Source of the DNA: a bacterium
Lineage (GTDB): Bacteria > Spirochaetota > Spirochaetia > Treponematales > Rectinemataceae
Assembly: GCA_021779995.1 (NCBI GenBank)
Contig: JAJXZP010000246.1
Location: forward strand, 1-33,536
DNA length: 33,536 bases
Direction: 5' to 3'
How positions within the stretch are numbered: position 1 is the stretch's first letter; the number at the start of each line of letters is the position of its first letter. The translations under genes and the position numbers were made by a program. Under the pieces are notes generated by a model. The model was given only the letters and a program-made list of their open reading frames with translations, ran no database searches and had not been told where the DNA came from. Of this stretch, positions 1 to 7,635 are shown piece after piece.

Positions 1-609
1 CTGAGCTCCCCTCCTCCCCGGCGCGGCCAGAAGCCGGCCGAGAGCCGCGACCGTCGCCACATCGGCCCAGTCCAGATTGTCGTCGGCGAAGACCCATTGA
101 CCGAGAATCTCCCCCTCGGGACCCGGCATCGCCGCGCCGCGGAGGGGCAGGGCCGAGGGCACGCCCAGCAGCGACGAAAGTACCGCGGCGGATTCCGAGG
201 GCAGCAGGGAGCCGGGCTCCCCGGAGCGCAGCGCCAAGGATTCGGGCACGTAGTCCGTCGAGACTGCGGGGAATCCCAGGCTCGCGGCCGCCGTCAAGCC
301 GTCCAGTTCCGGCAGGAACAAGGCCAGGGCCTTGAGGGGCACGGCCTCCGAGACTCGCTCGAATACGGCGAGAAAATAATCCGGAGAGTCGGGAAGGTCG
401 AGCAGCTCGACCTCGAGGGCCGCGATGTCGGCGAGCGAGAATCCGAAGGGCGGCACGGCGAGCATGGCCGCGACCTCAGGCGCGGATCGTCCATCCGGCG
501 CGGTCGGCGACGCCGCTCTATGCGCCTGCGCGGCGGCGGCCTTCGCGAAGAGTCCGCTCCGGCTCCCGGTGGGTATCGTTTCGCCGCGAGCCTTCTCGAG
601 GAGACTCAT
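1..609 (-). CDS. Partial hypothetical protein, GAF-like (3' end outside window)
   Basis: An open minus-strand frame begins with ATG at 609-607 and runs off the window edge with no stop, giving 203 visible residues (start MSLLEKARGE). It starts 2 bp after the stop of the acidic-protein gene, so the two are probably co-transcribed and translationally coupled. Residues about 1-50 are Ala/Ser/Pro-rich and look like a linker. Residues about 60-200 alternate hydrophobic strands and helices; the stretch around VPLKALALFLPELDG followed by ASLGFP resembles the core of a GAF sensor domain. That fold assignment is inference from pattern only. No catalytic motif or membrane segment is visible. Third codon positions are almost all G or C, as expected for a real gene here. 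The rest of the protein, and so its output function, cannot be seen. Confidence 0.7.
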   Translation of the reverse strand, partial: MSLLEKARGETIPTGSRSGLFAKAAAAQAHRAASPTAPDGRSAPEVAAMLAVPPFGFSLADIAALEVELLDLPDSPDYFLAVFERVSEAVPLKALALFLPELDGLTAAASLGFPAVSTDYVPESLALRSGEPGSLLPSESAAVLSSLLGVPSALPLRGAAMPGPEGEILGQWVFADDNLDWADVATVAALGRLLAAPGRRGAQ

Positions 610-611
610 GG

Positions 612-2924
612 TCAGACCAAGCCCAGTTCCTCGAAGAGCCGCTTGTAGGTGTCGAAGTACTGGGAACGGGCGAACTCCTCGATCTTATCCTCGGGCAGGG
701 AGTCGAGAAGCTTGTCCAGATAGGCCAGCACGCTGCGGATTTCGGCCTTGAGCCGATCCTCTCCCGGCGCCGGCTTGGCGCTCGGCGTGGCCGCCAGACT
801 GGGTTCCTCTTCGACCTCCGCGAGCTCCTCGACCACCGGCAGCTCCACGGGCAGCGGAGAAGGAGAGGCGGGCGGCTGTCCGGAAGTCGCTTCCTCCAGG
901 TCGAGGATGAACTCTTCCTCGACCTTTCCCGGAGCGGCGGCGGCATCGTGGCCGATGAAGTAACTGTCGTCGAGGCTCGAGGGCAGCTCATCGGGGTGGA
1001 GCGAAAAGGGCTCGGCGGGCTTTACGGTCTTCGTCTCTATCTCGGCCGAGAGCTCCTCGTCGCTGCCGGGGAGCTCCTCGATTTCGGTGAGCTCTTCGAG
1101 GTCGTCCTCGGCCGTCGAAACGCCTTCATGGTGAAGATTGATGTCCTGCAGCTCGCTCTCGTCGATCTCGGGAAGGACCTCGAGGGTCTCGAGGTCCAGC
1201 GGCTTCTCCTCCTCGTACCCGGGACCGGCTTCCACGCCGAGAGTGAGTTCTTCGATGGATTCTTCGGGAAGCTGCTCGACGACGGGCAGCTCTTCGTCTA
1301 TTTCGATGGAGGGTTCCGTCTCGAGTTCCTCGGCCTCAAGGTCGAAGTCGGAGAGATCGGGCTCGACGAGCGGAACGTCCGTCGGGACGGCCTCGCCGAA
1401 TTGGAGGTCTTCCGTGTCCAGCGCCGACTCGAGGTAGGAGGTATCCTCGGGGGCCGCCGTCATGGGACGCACGCCCTCCTCCGCCATGAGACTGATCTCC
1501 TCGAATTCGGGCACTTTCACGGCGCTCTCGTCCGCGGGCTGCTCGACGTCGACCGATTCGCCCAGTCGCAGCTCCTCGATGGCCGGCTCGATCGGAGCCG
1601 AGGAATAGTCGCCGCTTTCGGGAAGGATGGATTCATCGATTATTTCGATGTCCTGAGGTGTCTCGACGCCCGGGGCGGCCGCGGTCTCGGCGAGAGTCCC
1701 TTCGATTCCTTCGGCGACCGAGGCCCCGGCTTCCTCTTCGGTGAAGTCCGCGGTATTGAGGATGTTGTCGAGTTCGTCGCCCGTGAGGGCGATGGTCTCG
1801 TCCTCTTCCTCGTCGAAGAAACCGCCTGCGGCCGCGGTCTCTTCCTCATCGGCCTTGTCCGCGACCGGAGTCGGCTCCTCGTGGCGGTATTCCTTGAGCT
1901 GCTCCTTAAGCGATACGAGCTCCCCGCGGATGGATGAGAGCTCGTCGGCGATTTTGAGAAGTATCTCGGAGGAAGAGTCGAGGCCGCGGCCTCGCGGCGG
2001 CTCGGAGGGGGCCGGAGTCGAGAGTTCCCGTTCGACCGCCGAAAGATCGTCGAAACTCCCGGCCGAGGAAGAGAGGGGTGACTCCGAAGGGAACCGAACC
2101 GCTTCGGGTTCGGGTTCGGGTTCCTCGAGGAAATCGTCGAATTCCGTGACTTCCTCGAAGCCGTCGAGGCCGGATGCTCCTGCGATAGCTTCCGCCCGCT
2201 TTTCCTCGGAGGGAAGCGTATCGTCGAAGGTGAGTTCCATGTCGAGCGGCTCGAACTCGGGAACGGGCTCCGCGGCCTTCTTCTCCTGCGCGGATTCTCT
2301 GGCGCCGAGGAATTCGGCCGTGACATCGTGCGACTGGAACGAGGTTTCGGGGCTTTCGGCGGCCGGAGCCTCCTCCAGGTTGTCCAGAAATTCGGCCGAG
2401 ACATCTTCCATAGAGAGGGCGGCGGAGGAGGCTACCGAGGACGGCGCGGCGAGACCCTGAACCGACTCCAGGTCGATCTCCGCGTAGGGGCTGACCGGTG
2501 GACTTTCGACTGCGCCTTCGAGCTCTTCGAGGGATATGTCCACCGTGCCGGATTCGAGATCTTCGATTTCTTCCGAGCCGCCCTGCTTCGGCCGCTCCCC
2601 GGAAAGCGGCGATTCCTCGAGAGGGGGGATGTCTTCGATGTCGGGCAAAGGCATTTGATCGGCTTCCGAGCCCAGGGAATCAAATTCGGCGTCGAAGGAG
2701 CCGAGCAGCTTTTCCTCTTCCTCGGAGAGGAAGGATTCTTCGGGAAGGGGAGCCGCGGCTCGGCCGGGCTCGAAATCGGATTCGTCCGGCAGGCTGGCCG
2801 CCGCGTCTTCAAGCACATCGCGCGGCTCCGCCTTAACCCATACGCCATACTGATCCAGCTCAGCCCTCGGGGCTCCGGAACTCGATGCTGGATTCTTTGG
2901 ATCGGTGTCGGAACGTATGGCCAT
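612..2924 (-). CDS. Large, highly acidic, low-complexity protein (unknown function)
   Basis: 770 residues starting MAIRSDTDPK, with GGAG about 6 bp before the ATG. The chain is dominated by Glu, Asp, Ser, Pro, Leu and Ile, with recurring short acidic-hydrophobic modules such as FDDFLEEPEP, EEISL and EIDEELPVVE. There is no signal peptide, membrane segment or known catalytic motif, so it is probably cytoplasmic and largely disordered. Two parts look ordered. Residues about 318-350 form a helical, coiled-coil-like segment (EILLKIADELSSIRGEL). The last about 55 residues are Lys-rich and helical, and end with FDTYKRLFEELGLV. These two segments may be binding modules linked by acidic tethers; that is inference. 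It has its own near-consensus promoter and is coupled to the GAF-like gene. I do not recognise a family. A scaffold or polar-organising protein is possible but unproven. Confidence 0.85.
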   Translation of the reverse strand: MAIRSDTDPKNPASSSGAPRAELDQYGVWVKAEPRDVLEDAAASLPDESDFEPGRAAAPLPEESFLSEEEEKLLGSFDAEFDSLGSEADQMPLPDIEDIPPLEESPLSGERPKQGGSEEIEDLESGTVDISLEELEGAVESPPVSPYAEIDLESVQGLAAPSSVASSAALSMEDVSAEFLDNLEEAPAAESPETSFQSHDVTAEFLGARESAQEKKAAEPVPEFEPLDMELTFDDTLPSEEKRAEAIAGASGLDGFEEVTEFDDFLEEPEPEPEAVRFPSESPLSSSAGSFDDLSAVERELSTPAPSEPPRGRGLDSSSEILLKIADELSSIRGELVSLKEQLKEYRHEEPTPVADKADEEETAAAGGFFDEEEDETIALTGDELDNILNTADFTEEEAGASVAEGIEGTLAETAAAPGVETPQDIEIIDESILPESGDYSSAPIEPAIEELRLGESVDVEQPADESAVKVPEFEEISLMAEEGVRPMTAAPEDTSYLESALDTEDLQFGEAVPTDVPLVEPDLSDFDLEAEELETEPSIEIDEELPVVEQLPEESIEELTLGVEAGPGYEEEKPLDLETLEVLPEIDESELQDINLHHEGVSTAEDDLEELTEIEELPGSDEELSAEIETKTVKPAEPFSLHPDELPSSLDDSYFIGHDAAAAPGKVEEEFILDLEEATSGQPPASPSPLPVELPVVEELAEVEEEPSLAATPSAKPAPGEDRLKAEIRSVLAYLDKLLDSLPEDKIEEFARSQYFDTYKRLFEELGLV

Positions 2925-2996
2925 GGCTACTCCGTTACGGGCGGTCGTTAGTAGAATATCGGCAGGTTCTCGTAGAGCATTAACGAACCGAACTCC

Positions 2997-3025
2997 ACTC
3001 TAAGCGCGCTTGTATCGCTTGTCAA
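2997..3025 (-). promoter_or_regulatory. Sigma70-type promoter for the acidic-protein gene
   Basis: On the minus strand, a perfect -35 TTGACA (3025-3020) is followed after exactly 17 bp by TAGAGT (3002-2997). Transcription would begin near 2990, giving a leader of about 65 nt before the ATG at 2924. The intergenic region is also more AT-rich than its surroundings. Confidence 0.65.
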
Positions 3026-3090
3026 TAATCGGCGCGAATCGCGGGTCAGGGGTTCAAGAATCGGGAGCGGCGAGCCGTTAATTGTGGACG

Positions 3091-3576
3091 ATGGCCTCAC
3101 GGAAAATTCGCCGCGGAGCGCGGTTCTCCACCTCTCCGCTCGGGATGCGTCTCACGGCCGCCTTCATAGCCACACTGACGGCGTATTGCCTTCTGTCGAC
3201 GCTGGTCGGCCCCGCCGGCGTGCTGGCCTACGGCCAGCTCAGGGAGCGGCGCACGGCCATGTCCGAAAACCTGAAACAACTCGGTCTCATCAACGAGGAT
3301 CTGAGAAATCGCCTGGAGGCGCTAACCTCCGACGCCGATAAGGCGGCGCGCGAGGCGCGAGCGCTCGGCTACCTCCGCCCGAACGAGACCGAAATCGTGC
3401 TCCCCGGAGGGAACTTCTCCGGTCCGGCGCCTCTCGACATCGGCAGGGTAGTGCGACTGCTGCCGCCGCGCTCGCTCTCCGACTCGGCGATCAAGGCGAT
3501 CGCGGCGACCATCGGCCTCGCCGTGTTCGCCCTGATCGTCCCGCGCAGACGGCGAAACCTCCGATCAGCGGAATAG
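3091..3576 (+). CDS. FtsB/DivIC-like septum formation initiator
   Basis: About 161 residues. A basic N-terminus is followed by one membrane helix (about residues 19-42, AAFIATLTAYCLLSTLVGPA). A short coiled coil comes next (about 45-85, RERRTAMSENLKQLGLINEDLRNRLEAL when read in two pieces), and then an RALGYLRPNETEIV segment. This order is that of the FtsB/DivIC family: a small bitopic protein that joins the FtsQ/FtsL complex and activates septal peptidoglycan synthesis. Unusually, a second hydrophobic stretch lies near the C-terminus (IAATIGLAVFALIVP) before a basic end, so this version may span the membrane twice. ATG at 3091 was preferred; an in-frame TTG at 3082, with GGGAG 14 bp upstream, would add three residues. 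Its stop overlaps the 3' end of the convergent downstream gene by 12 bp. Confidence 0.7.
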   Translation: MASRKIRRGARFSTSPLGMRLTAAFIATLTAYCLLSTLVGPAGVLAYGQLRERRTAMSENLKQLGLINEDLRNRLEALTSDADKAAREARALGYLRPNETEIVLPGGNFSGPAPLDIGRVVRLLPPRSLSDSAIKAIAATIGLAVFALIVPRRRRNLRSAE

Positions 3577-4506
3577 CCTGGTCCAGGCCGAATCCCTGAC
3601 ATAATTGTTGTCGACTGCGACCGTTCCCGAAGCGTCCACCCTGACGAAGACGGATTCCTTGACCCCGATGAGCCGGTCTCCCGCCGAGCTGAGCGCGAAA
3701 ACCCAGCGCCAGGGCCGGGCCTTCTCGGCGATTTGCTTCGCCGCTTCGTACCCCAGGCCGGGACTGCGGTAGTAATCGGGAATGCTCTTCTGGTCCTGGG
3801 TCACGATCACCTTGGCGCCCTCGATCGAGGCGCGAATGCGCATGCTCGCCCCCGACTCGAGTATCGCTATGCCCCGCCCATCGCTGAAAATCGAGATTCG
3901 ATCCAGGCCCTTGTCGCCCTTCCACGCGCCCGTGATCTCGTCGAGACGCGGCGACGAATCGTAGGTGAGGGCCGCCTGGCCGCTTTCCGGCGCGGCGCCC
4001 GATGCGTCGACGGAAGCTCCTGCCGGGAAGTCGGCGGCGCCCGTCCCCTGCGGCGGAGTCAGAGCCGCGAAGAGGCTGCGGGTGAGGCGACGGCTTTCCA
4101 ATATGAGTTCGTTGACCGAGCTGGCGGTATCGGAAACGCTGCGCTTCTCGCCGGAAGAAACCGTGGTGAGGTCGAGGGTGAAGACGATTATCCCGCCGAC
4201 CTTGCTCGCGTCGCCGGAGAGGAGGTAGTCGGCCGCCAGGGGCGCGACATTCTTGGGGACTCCGAGCTGGACGGCCGTTTCCGCTTCTTTCAGGGCCAGT
4301 TCCTGCCCTTCGGTGTCGATGACGCGGAAGGCGCGCAGTTCGGCGACATAGCTGGTGATGAGATTCTGCAGCGCCGTGGTCTCGCCCGCGGACAGAGCGT
4401 CTCCCGAGAACGGCATGACCCTGAGCACGCGCTGTCCCGTCTCGGCGGCGGCGGTCTGCAGCAGAGCCGCCGTCAGGACCAGCAGGGGAACCAGCCGTCG
4501 TCGCAT
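3565..4506 (-). CDS. Secreted CsgG/LpoB-like protein
   Basis: 313 residues from ATG 4506, chosen because GGAGGA lies just upstream and because it opens directly into a signal peptide (MRRRLVPLLVLTAALLQTAA, with cleavage near AAA-E). The longer frame back to 4638 adds an Arg/Ser-rich stretch that does not look like protein. The mature N-terminal half shows the alternating pattern of the CsgG/LpoB/TolB-N fold: VLRVMPF, an amphipathic helix, FRVID, then APLAADYLLSG and a strand pair ending VSSGEKR. The C-terminal half is about 120 residues, beginning near ITGAWKGDKG; it is probably a separate beta-rich domain and I do not recognise it. There is no lipobox cysteine, so the product should be periplasmic and soluble. 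It lies downstream of the PBP1A gene on the same strand. LpoB-type proteins activate class A PBPs, so a partner role is plausible inference. Confidence 0.65.
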   Translation of the reverse strand: MRRRLVPLLVLTAALLQTAAAETGQRVLRVMPFSGDALSAGETTALQNLITSYVAELRAFRVIDTEGQELALKEAETAVQLGVPKNVAPLAADYLLSGDASKVGGIIVFTLDLTTVSSGEKRSVSDTASSVNELILESRRLTRSLFAALTPPQGTGAADFPAGASVDASGAAPESGQAALTYDSSPRLDEITGAWKGDKGLDRISIFSDGRGIAILESGASMRIRASIEGAKVIVTQDQKSIPDYYRSPGLGYEAAKQIAEKARPWRWVFALSSAGDRLIGVKESVFVRVDASGTVAVDNNYVRDSAWTRLFR

Positions 4507-4686
4507 ATTCCTCCGAGGGGAGCTCCGGCTCGAGGCGATCCGCGGGCGGCGCCGTGAGCCGATAGCCGCGCTGAGCCGAGGCTCTGGCGAAGCGCGGAGC
4601 ATGTAGCCGGAGCTGCCCGAACCTGGCTCAACTCCCATGTAAGTTTACCACAAAGCCGGCTGCGCAGAAAGCTCGAAACGGGATAC

Positions 4687-7290
4687 TCAGTTGAGCAGGC
4701 TGTTCTGCGTTCCCTGGCTGCCGCCGGTCCCGCCCGTCGGAGCCGCCGGCACCGCGCTCGGCGCGGCAGGGTTCGGCTGCGTCGAGGAACCGCCGTTCCC
4801 GGGGGGCGGAGTTCCCGGCGGCGGAGCCGAAAGATCGAGTCCCGGGATGTTGATCTTCAAGGTCGGGTCGGGTCGAGACTCGCTGCCGGAGAAACGGGCT
4901 TGGTTGCCCAGCCTGTTCAGGAGCTGCTGATCCCGTTCCGCGCCGAACTGATGGGTATCGCAGAGCTTGTCGGGCTGGGTTCCGTCGTAGTACAGGAGGG
5001 TGATAAGCCCTTCTTTGCTGCCCGGAGCCGGAAGGAGGCCCGATTCCGCGCAGACCGTGACCTCGGACAGGCCCGTCTGCGGCCTGACGAAGGGCTTGTA
5101 GGGCAAGCCGCGGTTGATGTCGCGCATGTAATCGGCCCAGATTACGCCGGAAAGCGTGGCCCCGGTCAAATTGACGCCGAGAGAATTGCCCGGTCGGTCG
5201 AAGCCGAACCAGACTGCCGTGGTCATGTAGGGCGTGAAGCCGAGGGTCCAGGCATCGGCCCAGTTCTGGGTCGTGCCGGTCTTGCCCGCGGCAGGCAAAA
5301 TGTACTTTTTCCCCTTGGCGTCGGTGTAGGTGAATATCTGGCCGAAATCCGTGGCGTAGGCGAGCGTACCGGTCTTCACGACGCGCTGCAGCATGTCGAC
5401 CATGACCGCCGCGTTCTGCGGGCTGATGATCTGGATGCCCTGTCCCAGCTTCTTCTGTTGCGTGCGGAGGTCCTTCTCCGGCTCCAGGATGACGCGGCCG
5501 TCGCGATCCTCCACCGAGCGGATGGCGATCGGCGTGACCGCCTTGCCCTGGTTGGCGAACACCGAGTAGGCCCGCGCCATCTCCAGCGGGGTGACGCCGA
5601 TGACGCCGAGCGCGAGCGGATAGACGCGGGGGAAGGTTCGGCGGATCTCCGCGGGATCGGTGATGCCGAGGAGCAGGGAGGCCCGATTGATGGCCGCGTC
5701 GAAACCGATGCCGTCGAGGACCTTGACCGAGGGCACGTTCATCGAGTGGGCGAGGGCGTACCAGAGCAGGACGGGCCCCTTCCACTCGCCGAGGTAGTCG
5801 AGCGGAATGTAGGGTGTCCCGTCGGCGTTGTACAGGACGACGGGGCTGTCGTAGATCATCGTGCCCTCGGTGAACTTGCGCGAGTCGATCGCGGCCGAGT
5901 AGTACAGGGGCTTGAACGAGGAACCCGGCATGAGCAGCGACTGCGTGGCCCGGATGAGCTGGTTGGACTGGTCGAACTTGGCTCCCCCGACGAGAGCCGA
6001 GATGTAGCCGGTGTCGTTCTGGATGGTGACGAGGGCGCCTTCGACCGTCGTCTTCTCGAGCTGCTTCTTGATCTTGGCCGATTCCGCATTGGCCATGGCC
6101 TTGAGGTCCGGGAGGCCGAAAAGCAGGGCGGCCGCGTCGACGGCGGGGTTGATGCGCGTCTGGTAGTAATCGTCGACGGTGTTTTGGACGCGCTGCTCCG
6201 AGACCGCGAGATGCTTTATGTCGAACGAGAGGCCCAGGAGCTCCATGATGGGAATGTAGTCGTTCTCGGCCTTGCCGAGACTCAGGCTGCTCGACTGGCG
6301 ATAGCTCTTGTTGGCCTCGACGATGCCCGCTTTCATGTAGGCGTCGGCGGCGGCCTGCTCGTCGAGATCGAGCGTCGTGTTGACCGTCAGGCCGTCCTTG
6401 TAGATATCCCAGGAGCCGTAGAGCATGTTCTCGAGTTGCCGGCGCACGTATTCGCTGAACCAGGGCGCCTTGTCGTTCCGCATGAAGAAGGCGCTCGAGG
6501 CCACGCGCGTGTAGTCGAAGTTGTCCCAGTATTCGTTGAAGGAATCGTCGGCCGCCTGCTTGGTGCAGTAGCCGAGCCTCACCATCTGGTCGAGGACTTC
6601 CTTCGATCGGGCGCGGGCCAGGTTGGGATTCTTGAAGGGGTCGTACCTCGATGGATTGGAGAGCTGGATGACGAGGATGGCCGATTCCGCGAGCGTCAGG
6701 TCGCGGGCCGAGTGGCCGAAGAAATACTTGCTCGCCGCCTGCACCCCGTAGACGCCCGGACCCATGATCATGCGGTTTATGTACTGCTCGAGTATCTCTT
6801 CTTTCGTGTAGCGGCGCTCGAGCTGAAGCGCCCACCAGAGTTCCACCAGCTTCCGCTTCAAGGTTATCTGCCGCCGGTCGGCGTAGAGCGTGCCGGCGAG
6901 CTGCTGGGTGATCGTCGAGCCGCCGCCGAGATTGCGGTGCAGGAGGACGCCGAGGGCGGCGCGAACGATTCCCTTGACGGTGAATCCATGGTGGCTATAG
7001 AAGGACTGGTCCTCGCGCGTTATGAGGGCGTCGATGAAATACCGGGGCACTTCCTTGATGGAGATCATCTCGCGCTTTTCGTCGGAGAAGAACTCGGTTA
7101 TGAGCCTGCCTTTGATGTCCAGTATCCTGGTCGGCAGGGCGGGTTGATTCGTGGTGAAATTTTCGTTGTTGGCGATGTTCTCCGTGGCTGCGATGGCGAC
7201 ACCCACGGCGATGCCGAAAACGAGGGCTGCCGCGGCGGCAGCGATGAGCAAGACCCTCGCTACCTTCGCCGGCCTGGATGCGGACGACAT
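4687..7290 (-). CDS. mrcA: Class A penicillin-binding protein (PBP1A)
   Basis: 867 residues. A bifunctional peptidoglycan synthase that polymerises lipid II and crosslinks stem peptides on the periplasmic side of the inner membrane. There is one N-terminal membrane helix (about 11-35). The glycosyltransferase (GT51) domain carries REDQSFYSHHG with catalytic Glu93 and GGSTITQQLAGTLY at about 123-136. The transpeptidase domain has all three active-site motifs: S457-SFK460, S516-MN and K670-TG. The last about 80 residues are Pro/Gly/Ser-rich (PPPGTPPPGNGG) and probably a disordered tail. No clear ribosome-binding site precedes the ATG, while a promoter-like sequence ends only 6 bp upstream, so a leaderless message is possible. 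A strong terminator for transcripts coming from upstream lies 82 bp before the start. The CsgG/LpoB-like gene follows downstream. Confidence 0.95.
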   Translation of the reverse strand: MSSASRPAKVARVLLIAAAAAALVFGIAVGVAIAATENIANNENFTTNQPALPTRILDIKGRLITEFFSDEKREMISIKEVPRYFIDALITREDQSFYSHHGFTVKGIVRAALGVLLHRNLGGGSTITQQLAGTLYADRRQITLKRKLVELWWALQLERRYTKEEILEQYINRMIMGPGVYGVQAASKYFFGHSARDLTLAESAILVIQLSNPSRYDPFKNPNLARARSKEVLDQMVRLGYCTKQAADDSFNEYWDNFDYTRVASSAFFMRNDKAPWFSEYVRRQLENMLYGSWDIYKDGLTVNTTLDLDEQAAADAYMKAGIVEANKSYRQSSSLSLGKAENDYIPIMELLGLSFDIKHLAVSEQRVQNTVDDYYQTRINPAVDAAALLFGLPDLKAMANAESAKIKKQLEKTTVEGALVTIQNDTGYISALVGGAKFDQSNQLIRATQSLLMPGSSFKPLYYSAAIDSRKFTEGTMIYDSPVVLYNADGTPYIPLDYLGEWKGPVLLWYALAHSMNVPSVKVLDGIGFDAAINRASLLLGITDPAEIRRTFPRVYPLALGVIGVTPLEMARAYSVFANQGKAVTPIAIRSVEDRDGRVILEPEKDLRTQQKKLGQGIQIISPQNAAVMVDMLQRVVKTGTLAYATDFGQIFTYTDAKGKKYILPAAGKTGTTQNWADAWTLGFTPYMTTAVWFGFDRPGNSLGVNLTGATLSGVIWADYMRDINRGLPYKPFVRPQTGLSEVTVCAESGLLPAPGSKEGLITLLYYDGTQPDKLCDTHQFGAERDQQLLNRLGNQARFSGSESRPDPTLKINIPGLDLSAPPPGTPPPGNGGSSTQPNPAAPSAVPAAPTGGTGGSQGTQNSLLN

Positions 7291-7296
7291 GGAACT

Positions 7297-7326
7297 AGCC
7301 TACGCGAAGGCCGCTCTCTTGGTCAA
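7297..7326 (-). promoter_or_regulatory. Possible promoter immediately upstream of PBP1A
   Basis: On the minus strand TTGACC (7326-7321) is separated by 18 bp from TAGGCT (7302-7297). Initiation would fall at or next to the ATG at 7290, which fits the absence of a ribosome-binding site. The -10 match is weak. Confidence 0.35.
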
Positions 7327-7371
7327 GTTCGGCGCCGCGCCCATCGGCGGCGGCGCGGGCTCCGGCCGAGG

Positions 7372-7405
7372 AATAAAAAAAGGGCCGGCTTGGGGAAACC
7401 GGCCC
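7372..7405 (-). terminator. Strong rho-independent terminator (minus strand)
   Basis: Read on the minus strand, GGGCCGG (7405-7399) and CCGGCCC (7388-7382) form a perfect 7-bp GC stem around a 10-nt loop, followed at once by seven T residues and TATT. It is oriented to stop RNA coming from 7406 and above, before PBP1A. No protein gene on the minus strand lies upstream to need it. It must therefore end a small RNA or act as an attenuator in the PBP1A leader. Confidence 0.8.
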
Positions 7406-7417
7406 GCCCGTTATGGG

Positions 7418-7468
7418 TGTCGGATGAACCATAGTAGACTGGGAGGGGAACTATGATCGAACCCGACA
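7418..7468. other. Two-step inverted repeat (hairpin)
   Basis: Outer arms TGTCGG (7418-7423) and CCGACA (7463-7468) and inner arms CATAGT (7430-7435) and ACTATG (7450-7455) are each perfect 6-bp complements. They are separated by internal loops ATGAAC and ATCGAAC, and the apical loop is 14 nt (7436-7449). Such a nested arrangement is typical of structured RNA. On the plus strand the loop contains GGGAGGGG and the inner stem contains an ATG. Confidence 0.6.
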
Positions 7469-7495
7469 TCAAGTATATCGGCACCGGGCTCTTAT

Positions 7496-7523
7496 AATTT
7501 AACGCTATGGCGAATCTTTTCAA
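7496..7523 (-). promoter_or_regulatory. Promoter-like pair for the candidate small RNA
   Basis: Minus strand TTGAAA (7523-7518), 16-bp spacer, TAAATT (7501-7496). The local AT-rich patch stands out in this GC-rich genome. Start of transcription would be near 7489. Confidence 0.4.
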
Positions 7524-7635
7524 AGGGCAATCGACGCGACCGGTCTTCGAGGGCGCCGTCATTTCGCCGGGGGGCGTCGGGATCGTTCGGAATCGGGCTG
7601 TCGTCCCGCGATTCGGTCGGCTATTTCGGCCGAGC

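Larger units (their letters stand above)
7372..7489 (-). ncRNA. Candidate small RNA or PBP1A leader/attenuator
   Basis: Three signals line up on the minus strand: a promoter-like pair at 7523-7496, a long imperfect hairpin at 7468-7418, and the intrinsic terminator at 7405-7372. Together they define an RNA of about 118 nt with no convincing reading frame. It could be a free-standing small RNA, or the terminated form of a leader that reads through into PBP1A. I could not match it to a known riboswitch, 6S, SRP or tmRNA consensus by eye. The existence of the transcript is inference. Confidence 0.35.

Noticed and set aside
948-1937. 329-codon plus-strand frame opposite the acidic-protein gene
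   Set aside because: Leu/Arg/Gly/Val-rich mirror of Glu/Asp-rich coding sequence, with no ribosome-binding site; the minus-strand gene has a promoter and ribosome-binding site.
4900-7434. Long open frame (844 codons) on the plus strand opposite PBP1A
   Set aside because: PBP1A on the minus strand has all catalytic motifs; the plus frame is Arg/Asp/Val/Gly-rich mirror sequence typical of antisense frames in GC-rich genes.
7453-7497. 14-codon plus-strand mini-gene with a good ribosome-binding site
   Set aside because: Too short to support alone, and its ATG lies in a hairpin better explained as minus-strand RNA structure. Kept only as part of a finding.
7418-7500. tRNA-like T-loop sequence (GGTTCGATC) on the minus strand
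   Set aside because: No matching acceptor, D or anticodon arms could be placed around it. No tRNA or rRNA gene was recognised anywhere in the window.
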